Below the pieces are notes generated by a model. It did not search any database and was not told the origin of the DNA. It saw nothing but the letters and a program-made list of their open reading frames with translations. From the NCBI RefSeq assembly GCF_900141905.1, contig NZ_FQZF01000006.1:124001-188000 (forward strand): a stretch of 64,000 nt of DNA, read 5' to 3'. The number at the start of each line of letters is the position of its first letter. Position 1 is the stretch's first letter. Source of the stretch: Muricoccus roseus (GTDB lineage: Bacteria; Pseudomonadota; Alphaproteobacteria; Acetobacterales; Acetobacteraceae). The translations under genes were made by a program, and so were the position numbers. Shown piece after piece: positions 35,325 through 43,406 of the stretch.

Positions 35325-36905
35325 TCAGGCCCGGCGCACGTTCCAGAAGGTGGCGAAGCCGTCCAGCACGCCGGTGATGCTGGACCGGTAGGCCGTGGGC
35401 TGGAGGTACTGTCCCAGGGGGTAGTAGGGCACCTCCCGCATCGCCTCGGCCTGAATGTCCCGGCAGATGGCCTGTTGCGCCGCCTCGTCGGGCGCGGCGA
35501 ACCAGCCCTGCCGCAGCTCCTCGATGCGCGGGATGGTGGCCCAGCCGGCATAGCCGGCTTCGCCCGCGCCGCGCAGGGCGATATGGACGGCGGGGTTGAG
35601 CCAATCCATGCCGGCCCAGTTGGTGATGAAGGCGCTCCACCCGCCCTCCGCGACCGGGCCCTTGCGGTTCCGGCGCTGCAGCATGGCGTTGAACTCGACC
35701 GAGTAGACCTCGACATTCATGCCGGCCTGCTTGAGCGTATCCGCCGCCACCGCGCCCATGGTGGAGGAGCCGGAGGAGGTGGAAGGCACCATCAGCAGCA
35801 CGGGCTCGCCGCGATAGCCCGCCTCTCGCAGCGCCGTCTTCACCTTGTCCATGTCGCGCCGGCCCGTCAGCGGCGCGAGGCCGGTGTCCGAAGCCATGGG
35901 GGTGTTCGGGCAGAAGAAGCCCAACGGCAGATGGTAGAGGCTCGTCTCCCCCGCGCCGACGAGGGCCTGCATCGTCGCCTCCTGGTCGATCGCACCCCAG
36001 AGGGCGCGGCGGATGGCGGGGTTGTTGAAGGGAGCCTGCAGGTGGTTCACCTGCATCATGCCCACGAAGCCCGTCGGGTCCTTCACCTCCACCCGGACGT
36101 TCCGGTTGCGGCGCATGAGGGCGAGCTGGTCGTGATAGGCATATTCCTGCCAGTCCGCCTCGCCGGCGATCAGAGCAGAGGTCGCCGTGGAGGGATCGGG
36201 CATCACCCGCCACTCCACCCGGTCGAAATGGACGACCTTCGGGCCGGATGTCCAGCTGGGCACACCGCCCTGACGCGGCACATAGCCCTCGAACTTCGTG
36301 TAGACGTTCAGAGAGCCCGGCACCCGCTCATCGGCCTTGAAGCGGAAGGGGCCGCTGCCGACCAGCTCCGTCACCTGCCGGAACGGGTCGGTATTCGCCA
36401 GCCGCTCCGGCATCATGGCGCAGACCGGCACGGAGGCCTTGCCGAGGGCGATCGGCAGGAGCGGAAAGGGGCGCTTCAGGCGGAAGCGGATGGTGCGGTC
36501 GTCGGGGGCGGAGAGCTCGTCCGTCACGGCCATCAGGATGCCGCCGAACGGGTCCCGCTTCGCCCAGCGGTTCAGGCTGGCCACGCAGTCCCGCGCCAGC
36601 ACGCGCTCCCCGTCATGCCAGCGCAGCCCTTCGCGCAGGGTCAGCTCCCAGCGCCGGCCCTCTTCCTCAACCCGGTGTCCCTCGACCATCTGGGGCGTGG
36701 CCCGGAAGTTCGCGTCCATGCCGTAGAGCGTGTCGAACACCATGTAACCATGGTTCCGCGTGGCATAAGCGGTGGTGGTGACCGGGTCGAGCGTCACCAC
36801 GTCCTGCTGCGGCGTGAAGCGCAGCGTGGTGGCGGATTGGGCCCGGACCAGGGAAGGGGCGACCAGCCCGGCTCCCGTGGCCATCATCAACGTGCGGCGA
36901 TGCAT
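35325..36905 (-). CDS. ABC transporter substrate-binding protein, peptide/opine type (SBP_bac_5)
   Basis: 526 residues. The leader 'MHRRTLMMATGAGLVAPSLV' has a paired-arginine start and ends at 'VRAQS'. Family 5 features: 'LTLREGLRWHDGERVLARDC', 'RALWGAIDQEATMQALVGAG' and the C-terminal 'EVPYYPLGQYLQPTAYRS'. It is the promoter-distal gene of the minus-strand CoA-ester cluster, 95 bp after the lyase gene. No permease or ATPase genes are nearby. It may recruit a transporter from elsewhere for the substrate of that cluster. Confidence 0.9.
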   Translation of the reverse strand: MHRRTLMMATGAGLVAPSLVRAQSATTLRFTPQQDVVTLDPVTTTAYATRNHGYMVFDTLYGMDANFRATPQMVEGHRVEEEGRRWELTLREGLRWHDGERVLARDCVASLNRWAKRDPFGGILMAVTDELSAPDDRTIRFRLKRPFPLLPIALGKASVPVCAMMPERLANTDPFRQVTELVGSGPFRFKADERVPGSLNVYTKFEGYVPRQGGVPSWTSGPKVVHFDRVEWRVMPDPSTATSALIAGEADWQEYAYHDQLALMRRNRNVRVEVKDPTGFVGMMQVNHLQAPFNNPAIRRALWGAIDQEATMQALVGAGETSLYHLPLGFFCPNTPMASDTGLAPLTGRRDMDKVKTALREAGYRGEPVLLMVPSTSSGSSTMGAVAADTLKQAGMNVEVYSVEFNAMLQRRNRKGPVAEGGWSAFITNWAGMDWLNPAVHIALRGAGEAGYAGWATIPRIEELRQGWFAAPDEAAQQAICRDIQAEAMREVPYYPLGQYLQPTAYRSSITGVLDGFATFWNVRRA

Positions 36906-37000
36906 CGGCGATCTCCTTCTCGGACATCCCGGTGACGCGCTGCCTCCGGCGCCAGATCACCACGCGTCGCGCGGGAAGGCCAGGGCGGGGGATCCCGCCG

Positions 37001-37789
37001 TCAGCCCTTCCCGGCGCGAGCGAGGATCCGCTCCGCCCGGATGCGCACCGGTGCGTCGATCATCATCCCGCCGACCTGCACCGCGCCATCCCCTCCTGCG
37101 GCGAGCACGCCACGGGCCCACTCGACCTCCTTCGCCTCGGGGGCGAAGCCGCGCAGGGCGGCCGCGACCTGGCGGGGATGGATGAGAAGCTTCCCGCCGA
37201 AGCCCAGCCCCGCGGCATGGCGGGCGTCCTCCTCCGTGAGGGTGTCGTCACCGATCGTCGCCGTCACGCCGTCCATCGGGGCGTCGATCCCCGCGAGGCG
37301 GGAGGCGAAGACCAGCTCCGACCGGGCGGCGAGGAGCGCCTCGCGCGTATGGGCGCAGCCGAGATCGGCCGCATAGTCGATGGAGCCGAAGGCGAGGCGG
37401 GAGGCACCGCGCGCCAGCTCCCGCGCGGCGGCGAGGCCGCGCACCGACTCCACCAGCGCGACCAGCGGCCGGTCCGGCCCGATCGCGGCCCGGATGGCGG
37501 CGAGGGCGGCCGGATCCTCCGCCTTGGGCAGCAGGATCCCGGCGGGCGATCCGCTGAGGGCGGCCAGGTCCTCCGCATGCCAGGGCGTGCCGGCGGCGTT
37601 GAGGCGAACGAAGAGCGGCACGCCCTCTGGCCTGGCCTCGGCGGCGGCGCGGCGCGCGGCTGCCTTGTCCTCTGGCGCGACGGCATCCTCAAGGTCGATG
37701 ATAACCGCATCGGCTCCGGAGGCGGCGGCCTTGGCGAAGCGCTCGGGGCGGTTGCCAGGCACGAAGAGCGGGGCGATGGGGGCGGTCAT
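37001..37789 (-). CDS. HpcH/HpaI family CoA ester lyase (citrate lyase beta-like)
   Basis: 262 residues from ATG at 37789, which overlaps the stop of the CoA-transferase gene (ATGA). The CitE-like pattern is clear: 'LFVPGNRPERFAKAAASGAD', 'VIIDLEDAVAPEDKAAAR' (metal ligands), 'LVALVESVRGL' (Glu), 'FGSIDYAADLG' (Asp) and 'GKLLIHPRQV'. Family members cleave malyl-CoA, citramalyl-CoA, 3-hydroxy-3-methylglutaryl-CoA-like or similar esters. With the adjacent CaiB transferase it suggests activation and aldol cleavage of a dicarboxylic acid such as itaconate or mesaconate, but no hydratase is visible. Confidence 0.88.
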   Translation of the reverse strand: MTAPIAPLFVPGNRPERFAKAAASGADAVIIDLEDAVAPEDKAAARRAAAEARPEGVPLFVRLNAAGTPWHAEDLAALSGSPAGILLPKAEDPAALAAIRAAIGPDRPLVALVESVRGLAAARELARGASRLAFGSIDYAADLGCAHTREALLAARSELVFASRLAGIDAPMDGVTATIGDDTLTEEDARHAAGLGFGGKLLIHPRQVAAALRGFAPEAKEVEWARGVLAAGGDGAVQVGGMMIDAPVRIRAERILARAGKG

Positions 37790-38916
37790 GCAGCGAACTC
37801 CGCGCGGATGCTGTTGGTATGGGCGCCCAGCGCCGGGACGGGGCCGAGTTCCCGCGCGCCGTCGCTGAAGAGCGGGGCAGGGGCGGCGACCGCCACGGCG
37901 CCGCCCGGCGTGTCGAGGGTGATGCGCCGGAGCGCGGGGTGAGCCGCGAAGGCGGGTAGGTCGTTGACGAAGCCGAAGGCCGTGCGGGCCTGTTTCAGCC
38001 GCGCCGCGCATTCGTCTCGCGCCAGGGCCGCGAAGACGGCGGCAACATGGGCGTCCACCTCGGCGCGGTGCGCCACGCGCTCCACATTGCTGCGAAACCC
38101 CTCCCGCCGCGGCAGATCGGGCTCGCTCAGAAAATGGGCGCAGAACTCGGCCCATTCGCGCTCGTTCTGGATGGAGATGAGGACTTGCGCGCCATCCGCG
38201 GTGGCGAAGGCGCCGTAGGGGCAGATGGAGGGATGGGCGACCCCGGCGCGGGCCGGCGCCTTGCCCGTGCCCTCGTAGTAGAGCAGCGGCACGTTCATCC
38301 AGTCCGCCATGCCGTCGAAGAGCGAGACGGCGATCCCCTTGCCGCGGCCCGTCACGCCGCGCTCGATCAGCGCCTCCAGTACGGCCGCGTGGGCGTTCAT
38401 GCCGCAGGCGATATCGCAAACCGAAACGCCGACCCGGCCCGGCCCCTCCGGGCGGCCGGTGATGCTGCACAGCCCGCTCTCGGCCTGCACGAGCAGGTCA
38501 TAGGCCTTCATCCCGGCATACTCGCCCGTCTCGCCATAGCCGGAGATGTCGACCGTGATGAGCCGCGGGTGCTGCGCGCGCAGCGCCGCGCTACCGAAGC
38601 CGGCCCGCGCGGCGGCGCCGGGGGCGAGGTTCTGGATGAACACATCGGCCCGCGCGACCATCCGCCGCAGCAACGCCAGGTCCTCGGCCTGCTTGATGTC
38701 GAGGACGACGCTTTCCTTGCCGCGGTTGAGCCAGACGAAATAGGTGGAGAGCCCCTTGGCCGCCGCGTCATAGCCCCGGGCGAAGTCGCCCTCAGCGCGC
38801 TCGATCTTGATGACGCGCGCCCCGGCATCGGCGAGACGCCCGGCGCAGTAGGGAGCGGCCACGGCCTGTTCCATCGAGACGACGAACAGCCCGGCAAGTG
38901 GCTTCGATCCGGCCAT
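37786..38916 (-). CDS. CaiB/BaiF family CoA-transferase
   Basis: 376 residues, class III CoA-transferase. Signatures are 'GARVIKIERAEGDFARGYDA', 'YFVWLNRGKESVVLDIK', 'YGETGEYAGMKAYDLLVQAE' and the catalytic Asp in 'GVSVCDIACGMNAHAAV'. It would move CoA between two carboxylic acids. It lies 14 bp after the acyl-CoA dehydrogenase stop and overlaps the lyase start. Family examples that pair with a CitE-like lyase include itaconate, mesaconate and malate CoA-transferases. Confidence 0.9.
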   Translation of the reverse strand: MAGSKPLAGLFVVSMEQAVAAPYCAGRLADAGARVIKIERAEGDFARGYDAAAKGLSTYFVWLNRGKESVVLDIKQAEDLALLRRMVARADVFIQNLAPGAAARAGFGSAALRAQHPRLITVDISGYGETGEYAGMKAYDLLVQAESGLCSITGRPEGPGRVGVSVCDIACGMNAHAAVLEALIERGVTGRGKGIAVSLFDGMADWMNVPLLYYEGTGKAPARAGVAHPSICPYGAFATADGAQVLISIQNEREWAEFCAHFLSEPDLPRREGFRSNVERVAHRAEVDAHVAAVFAALARDECAARLKQARTAFGFVNDLPAFAAHPALRRITLDTPGGAVAVAAPAPLFSDGARELGPVPALGAHTNSIRAEFAA

Positions 38917-38930
38917 GGCGGTGCCCTCCG

Positions 38931-40091
38931 TCAGAAGCTGCGCGGCAGGCCGAGGATATGCTCCGCGACGTAGCTCAGGATGAGATTCGTGCTGATGGGC
39001 GCCACCTGATAGAGCCGCGTCTCCCTGAACTTGCGCTCGACGTCGTATTCATGCGCGAAGCCGAAGCCTCCATGGAATTGCAGGCAGGCATTGGCCGCCT
39101 CCCACGACGCCTTCGCCGCCAGGTATTTCGCCATGTTCGCTTGCGCGCCGCAGGGCTGGTGCGCATCAAACAGGCGGCACGCCTCGAAGCGCATGAGGTT
39201 GGCCGCCTCGATCTCGATGTAGCTTTCCGCGATCGGGAACTGCACGCCCTGGTTCTGCCCGATCGGCCGGCCAAAGACGACGCGCTCCTTGGCATAGGGC
39301 ACGACCTTGTCGATGAACCAGTAGCCGTCGCCGATGCACTCCGCCGCGATCAGCGTCCGCTCCGCGTTCAGCCCGTCCAGGATGTATTTGAAGCCGCGCC
39401 CCTCCTCGCCGATCAGATTCTCGGCGGGGATCTCGAGGTTGTCGAAGAAGATCTCGTTGGTCTCGTGGTTCACCATGTTCTCGATCGGGCGAACCGTCAT
39501 GCCGTTCCCGATGGCGTCGCGCAGGTCGACGAGGAAGATCGACATCCCCTCGGACTTCTTCTTCACCTCGGCCAGCGGTGTGGTGCGGGCGAGCAGGATC
39601 ATCAGCTCGGAATGCTGGATACGGGAAATCCAGACCTTCTGCCCGTTCACCACATAGCGGTCGCCTTTGCGGACCGCGGTCGTCTTGATCTTAGTCGTGT
39701 CGGTGCCCGTGGTCGGCTCCGTCACGCCCATGGATTGCAGGCGCAGCTCACCACTCGCGATCTTGGGCAGGTAGCGCCGCTTCTGCTCCTCGGAACCGTG
39801 CCGGAGCAGCGTACCCATATTGTACATCTGCCCGTGGCAGGCGCCGGAATTGCCGCCGGAGCGGTTGATCTCCTCCATCACGATGGAGGCTTCCGTCAGG
39901 CCGAGGCCCGATCCGCCATATTCCTCCGGGATCAGGGCCGCGAGCCATCCCGCCCTGGTCAGCGCCTCGACGAAGGCCTCCGGATAGCCGCGCTCCGCGT
40001 CGATCTTGCGGTGATACTCGGCGGGAAACTCGGCGCAGAGCGCGCGCACCGCGTCACGCAGTTCCTGATGCCCGTCGGTGCTGCCCTGCAT
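38931..40091 (-). CDS. Acyl-CoA dehydrogenase family protein
   Basis: 386 residues from ATG at 40091; a GTG at 40106 is a possible earlier start. The fold is shown by 'LQSMGVTEPTTGTDTTKIKT' (FAD-binding strand), 'YVVNGQKVWISRIQHSELM' and 'FHGGFGFAHEYDVERKFRET'. The Glu used by short- and medium-chain enzymes is absent: 'YQVAPIST' replaces the usual Y-E-G-T. A Glu in 'LDGLNAERTLIAAE' matches the isovaleryl-CoA dehydrogenase position and is the likely base. It is the first gene of the CoA-ester cluster. Confidence 0.92.
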   Translation of the reverse strand: MQGSTDGHQELRDAVRALCAEFPAEYHRKIDAERGYPEAFVEALTRAGWLAALIPEEYGGSGLGLTEASIVMEEINRSGGNSGACHGQMYNMGTLLRHGSEEQKRRYLPKIASGELRLQSMGVTEPTTGTDTTKIKTTAVRKGDRYVVNGQKVWISRIQHSELMILLARTTPLAEVKKKSEGMSIFLVDLRDAIGNGMTVRPIENMVNHETNEIFFDNLEIPAENLIGEEGRGFKYILDGLNAERTLIAAECIGDGYWFIDKVVPYAKERVVFGRPIGQNQGVQFPIAESYIEIEAANLMRFEACRLFDAHQPCGAQANMAKYLAAKASWEAANACLQFHGGFGFAHEYDVERKFRETRLYQVAPISTNLILSYVAEHILGLPRSF

Positions 40092-40185
40092 CCCGTTCCC
40101 TTCCACCCGCTCGCCCGGCTTCGCGCTGGCCTGGCTCTGCCCGAGTCATGCCGCCGGAAGCCGGGCGGGGGAAGGGGGGCGCCCG

Positions 40186-40878
40186 TCATCCGCCGAGCGG
40201 CAGGCGCTCCGCCACCAGGAAGGGCTCGCCCGGCGCGGCCTGGGTGAAGAGGCAGAGCTCCGTCACCCGGCGCGGCCGGGACGCGGTTTCGCCCAGGAAG
40301 GCCTGGACCGCCGGGCGGATGATCGCATCCTGCTCCGGGGTGAGCCTCTGGGTCAGGGTGACGTGGAAACGCCATTCCCCGAACACCTGGGGATAGCCCC
40401 AGCGGTGCAGGTTGTAGCGCCCCGCTTGGGACAGGCGGTCAGGCCGGCGGCGGGCAATTTCCGCCTCGGTGGGCGGGGCGCGGTGGGAGTCCAGCGCTGC
40501 TACGCAGGCATCGGCCAGGGCCTGCAGGGCGGGGCAGGGGGACGATTCCCGCAGCGCCAGGAAGCCGCTGAGCGAGGCGAGTTCGAGGCCAGGCAGGTCG
40601 AAGGGCTCGGTCCCCGCCGCCAGCCGTGCGGCGTCTTCCCGAAGCGCTGCATAGGAGGCCGTCAGGCGGAAGGGCGGCTTCAGCGTGGCATGCAGCCCGT
40701 AGCCGCGCGGATCGCCGGTCAGGGCGGCGATATCCAGCCCGGGAAGGGGGGGCTGGACCAGGGTGGCGCCCGTCTCGGCATCACGGCCCAGCCAGGTGCT
40801 GCCGAGCCGGTGCAGGGGGTCATCGACCGGCGGCGCCCAGTACAGGGCGGCGCGGGCGAGGGCGGCGGTGCCCATCAT
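40186..40878 (-). CDS. DUF1045 family protein (2H-phosphoesterase-like, phosphonate-associated)
   Basis: 230 residues. Two H-x-T/S motifs typical of the 2H phosphoesterase superfamily are spaced as expected: 'GYGLHATLKPPFRL' near residue 60 and 'GEWRFHVTLTQRL' near residue 175. Members of this family are repeatedly found in C-P lyase operons and probably process a cyclic phosphate or phosphonate intermediate. Its start overlaps the stop of phnM (ATGA), so both are on one minus-strand message under the phn operator. Confidence 0.85.
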   Translation of the reverse strand: MMGTAALARAALYWAPPVDDPLHRLGSTWLGRDAETGATLVQPPLPGLDIAALTGDPRGYGLHATLKPPFRLTASYAALREDAARLAAGTEPFDLPGLELASLSGFLALRESSPCPALQALADACVAALDSHRAPPTEAEIARRRPDRLSQAGRYNLHRWGYPQVFGEWRFHVTLTQRLTPEQDAIIRPAVQAFLGETASRPRRVTELCLFTQAAPGEPFLVAERLPLGG

Positions 40879-42014
40879 GCGATGCGCATCCCCCCGCGCC
40901 AGACGGCCTGCACCACCGGCATGTCCCCGAACTCCCGGATCCGCACGAGGTCCGCCCGCAGCCCCGGCGCGATCTGGCCACGATCCGCCAGGCCGAGCGC
41001 CCGGGCCGGATTGGCGGTGATGGTGGCCACCGCGGCCGAGAGCGGCATCCCCGCCTCGCGCGGCAGCCGCCAGGCCGCCTCGATCATCGCCGGCGGCACG
41101 TAGTCGGAGGCTATGATGTCCACCAGCCCCTCGCGGGCGAGATCGGCCGCGGAAACATTGCCCGAATGGCTGCCGCCGCGGACGAGGTTGGGCGCGCCGG
41201 CGATCACCGCCATGCCATGGGCCCGCGCGGCGCGGGCGGATTCCATGTTCACGGGGAACTCGCTGATCCGGATGCCGTCCGCGGCGTTGTGACCGACGAT
41301 CACCGGGTCCCAGTCGTCATGGGTCGCGAGCGGCACGTCACGGCCCTCGAAGAGGGAGAGGAGCGCGCGCCGGTTCGGGCCGGACCAAGCCTCGCGCTGC
41401 GCGGTCAGCTCGGCCATGCGCCGCTCCACCTCGGCCACAGGCCGCCCGCCCTTCACCCGCATGGCGCGGTAGCGGTCGGGGTCGGCGTACTGGCCGACGC
41501 CGGGGGTGTGGTCCATGAGGCTGACCATCCGCAGATGCGGGTCGGTGTGGAACTCCTCCAGCATCGGCAGCATGTCCGTGGCGGGCAGCTCGCAGCGCAG
41601 ATGCAGCAGATGCTCGGATTTCAGCACGCCGGCTTCGGTGAGCGCCCCGAGGTCGCGTACCCCGTCGCGGGCCGTCTGCAGCCGGCTCTCATCGAAGCCA
41701 AGATCGCCCAGGCACAGCGCGTCCAGCACCGTGGTCACGCCGGCGACGGCCACCTGGCTGTCATGGGAGAGGAAGGCCGAGACGGAGGGCCAGCGGGCCT
41801 GGCTTCGGGGGAGGACCTGGCGCTCCAGGTTGTCCGTGTGGACATCAACCACGCCGGGGATGAGGAAATCGCCTTCGAGATCGACGGCGCCGGGGGCCGC
41901 GCTGCGGCCGGGTGCGATCTCGGCGATCAACCCGTCCCGCAGCAGGATGGTGCCCGTCTCCACCCGCTCCGGGAGGACGAGGCGGGCGTTGGTCAGGATC
42001 GTCTCGTCGGTCAT
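40875..42014 (-). CDS. phnM: Ribose 1-methylphosphonate 5-triphosphate diphosphatase PhnM
   Basis: 379 residues from ATG at 42014. Amidohydrolase-fold metal ligands are visible in 'VVDVHTDNLERQ' and later in 'LATHDDWDP' and 'VDIIASDYVPPAMI'. 'SLMDHTPGVGQYADPDRYR' is characteristic of PhnM. The enzyme removes pyrophosphate from the alkylphosphonate-ribose triphosphate during C-P lyase-mediated phosphonate breakdown. The partner genes phnG-L and phnJ are not in the window, so the pathway must be completed elsewhere. Confidence 0.93.
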   Translation of the reverse strand: MTDETILTNARLVLPERVETGTILLRDGLIAEIAPGRSAAPGAVDLEGDFLIPGVVDVHTDNLERQVLPRSQARWPSVSAFLSHDSQVAVAGVTTVLDALCLGDLGFDESRLQTARDGVRDLGALTEAGVLKSEHLLHLRCELPATDMLPMLEEFHTDPHLRMVSLMDHTPGVGQYADPDRYRAMRVKGGRPVAEVERRMAELTAQREAWSGPNRRALLSLFEGRDVPLATHDDWDPVIVGHNAADGIRISEFPVNMESARAARAHGMAVIAGAPNLVRGGSHSGNVSAADLAREGLVDIIASDYVPPAMIEAAWRLPREAGMPLSAAVATITANPARALGLADRGQIAPGLRADLVRIREFGDMPVVQAVWRGGMRIA

Positions 42015-42083
42015 GCGCCCCCTTCTGCCCGAGCCATCCGCCAGGGCAAGTCCGTGGCGCTGCTTCTCCCTCCATGGCATGCT

Positions 42084-42093
42084 TGTCTAGACA
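42084..42093. promoter_or_regulatory. Candidate PhnF operator
   Basis: TGTCTAGACA is a perfect 10-bp palindrome within GCTTGTCTAGACATGTC, midway between the divergent phnM and phnF genes, 18 bp before the phnF start. Its core resembles the TATAGAC-centred inverted repeat described for mycobacterial PhnF. It could control both directions. Confidence 0.65.
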
Positions 42094-42111
42094 TGTCGGG
42101 GTGACGAAACC

Positions 42112-42900
42112 ATGACAATTCTCGACCGGAGCGGGGAGACGGCGCTCTGGCGACAGATCGCGGCCCGGCTGGAAGCGGCGATCGCCGAGGGCGAGCACGG
42201 GCCCGAGGACCGCCTGCCGAGCGAGGGGGCGCTCTCCGCCCGTTTCGGCGTGAACCGCCACACCGTACGGCGCGCGTTGGAGGAGCTGGAAAGGCGCGGG
42301 CTGATCCGGACGGAGCAGGGGCGCGGCAGCTTCGTGGCGGGGGAGGTGCTCGACTATCCCCTGCATGGGCGGACGCGCTTCTTCGAGACGGTGCGGGCGC
42401 AGCGGCGGGAACCGGCCGGGCGGATCCTGCGGCTTGGGGAAGTATCCGCCACGGCCGCCGTGGCGGAGGCCCTCGGAATCGCGCGTCGCGCCCCGGTGTT
42501 GCGGGTGGAACGGCTGGGCATGGCGGATGGCTGCCCGGTGGTGCTCGGGGTTCACCACCTGCCGCTGCCGCGATTCGCCGCCGCCGAAGCCGCCCTGCGG
42601 GGTGCCCCCTCCATTACCGCGGCGCTCGCGGCCTGCGGTGTGGCCGACTACCGGCGCGCCCGGACCCGCATCAGCGCGCGGCTGCCCACCGGCGAGGAGG
42701 CTCAGCTCCTCCGGCAATCGCGCGGGCGGCCCGTGCTGGCGAGCGAGGCGCTGAACCTGGATGCGGAGGGGCGCCCGGTGGACTTCACCCTGGCCTGCTA
42801 TGCGGCCGGCCGGGTGCATGTACTGGTGGAGGAGGAGCAGCGCGCGGCGATGGCCGGATATGCGAAGGGGGACGCACCTCTCGGCGCATCCCCCTTCTGA
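42112..42900 (+). CDS. phnF: GntR/HutC family transcriptional regulator PhnF
   Basis: 262 residues. The N-terminal winged helix is of the GntR type ('RLPSEGALSARFGVNRHTVR', 'ALEELERRGLIRTEQGRGSF'), and the C-terminal UTRA sensor domain is of the HutC subfamily ('RAPVLRVERLGMADGCPVVL', 'FTLACYAAGRVHVLVE'). It is divergent from phnM with a palindromic site between them, the usual arrangement for phosphonate operon repression. It ends just before tRNA-Asn, which is on the other strand. Confidence 0.92.
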   Translation: MTILDRSGETALWRQIAARLEAAIAEGEHGPEDRLPSEGALSARFGVNRHTVRRALEELERRGLIRTEQGRGSFVAGEVLDYPLHGRTRFFETVRAQRREPAGRILRLGEVSATAAVAEALGIARRAPVLRVERLGMADGCPVVLGVHHLPLPRFAAAEAALRGAPSITAALAACGVADYRRARTRISARLPTGEEAQLLRQSRGRPVLASEALNLDAEGRPVDFTLACYAAGRVHVLVEEEQRAAMAGYAKGDAPLGASPF

Positions 42901-42902
42901 TC

Positions 42903-42978
42903 TGGCTCCCCGAGTTGGACTCGAACCAACGACCTAGCGATTAACAGTCGCGTGCTCTACCAGCTGAGCTATCGGGGA
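42903..42978 (-). tRNA. tRNA-Asn (anticodon GTT)
   Basis: 76 nt including an encoded CCA. The acceptor stem TCCCCGA/TCGGGGA, D-arm 'GCTCAGCTGGTAGAGC', anticodon loop ACTGTTAAT and T-arm with GGTTCGAGTCC fold as a standard cloverleaf with discriminator G. The anticodon occupies 42943-42945 on the plus strand. Confidence 0.95.
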
Positions 42979-43180
42979 TCAGTGGCCCACCATGTGGCGG
43001 GGCCGGCCGAATATCCCGATGGCCGGTCCGCCGCAAGGGGGTCTGTCGATTATTGCGCAAAAGCTTTGGATCGAGCGGGCGGGTCGGCTGTCCGCCCGGG
43101 CGGGCGGGGCGACCTAGGACGCGCGCCGGCATCCCCCACGGCCTGGCCGGGTGGGTGGAGGCGATCATGAAGGAGGAGGC

Positions 43181-43254
43181 TGGAGGCCCGAGCGGGAATC
43201 GAACCCACATTCACGGATTTGCAGTCCGTTGCATCACCACTCTGCCATCGGGCC
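43181..43254 (-). tRNA. tRNA-Cys (anticodon GCA)
   Basis: 74 nt with encoded CCA. Acceptor GGCCCGA/TCGGGCC, anticodon loop ACTGCAAAT, T-arm GGTTCGATTCC. The anticodon is at 43220-43222 on the plus strand. About 200 bp separates it from tRNA-Asn, and nothing else recognisable lies between them. Confidence 0.95.
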
Positions 43255-43371
43255 GGCAGGGGGCCAGGGTATCGCGTCCCTCGGCCGGCGGGTCAAGCCA
43301 GCATCAGCCGGGAAGGGGCCGCCCCGTGCTTCCACCCCCCGTCCTTCCAAGTGCCGCCCGGCGCGCCTATA

Positions 43372-43383
43372 AACCGATCGGTT
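43372..43383. promoter_or_regulatory. AACCGATCGGTT palindrome upstream of pcm
   Basis: A 12-bp perfect inverted repeat in the sequence CTATAAACCGATCGGTTCAG, 23 bp before the pcm start. TetR-family operators often have this AACCG-N-CGGTT form. It is well placed to control the pcm-tolC transcript. Confidence 0.45.
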
Positions 43384-43406
43384 CAGTGGATAGGACAGCG
43401 GGCGGC

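Noticed and set aside
42903-43254. Genomic island or prophage integrated at the tRNA genes
   Set aside because: Both tRNAs are intact, with no integrase, no partial tRNA copy and normal flanking genes.
43053-43406. N-terminal extension of the pcm frame
   Set aside because: It would pass through tRNA-Cys and the promoter; the internal ATG gives the family N-terminus.
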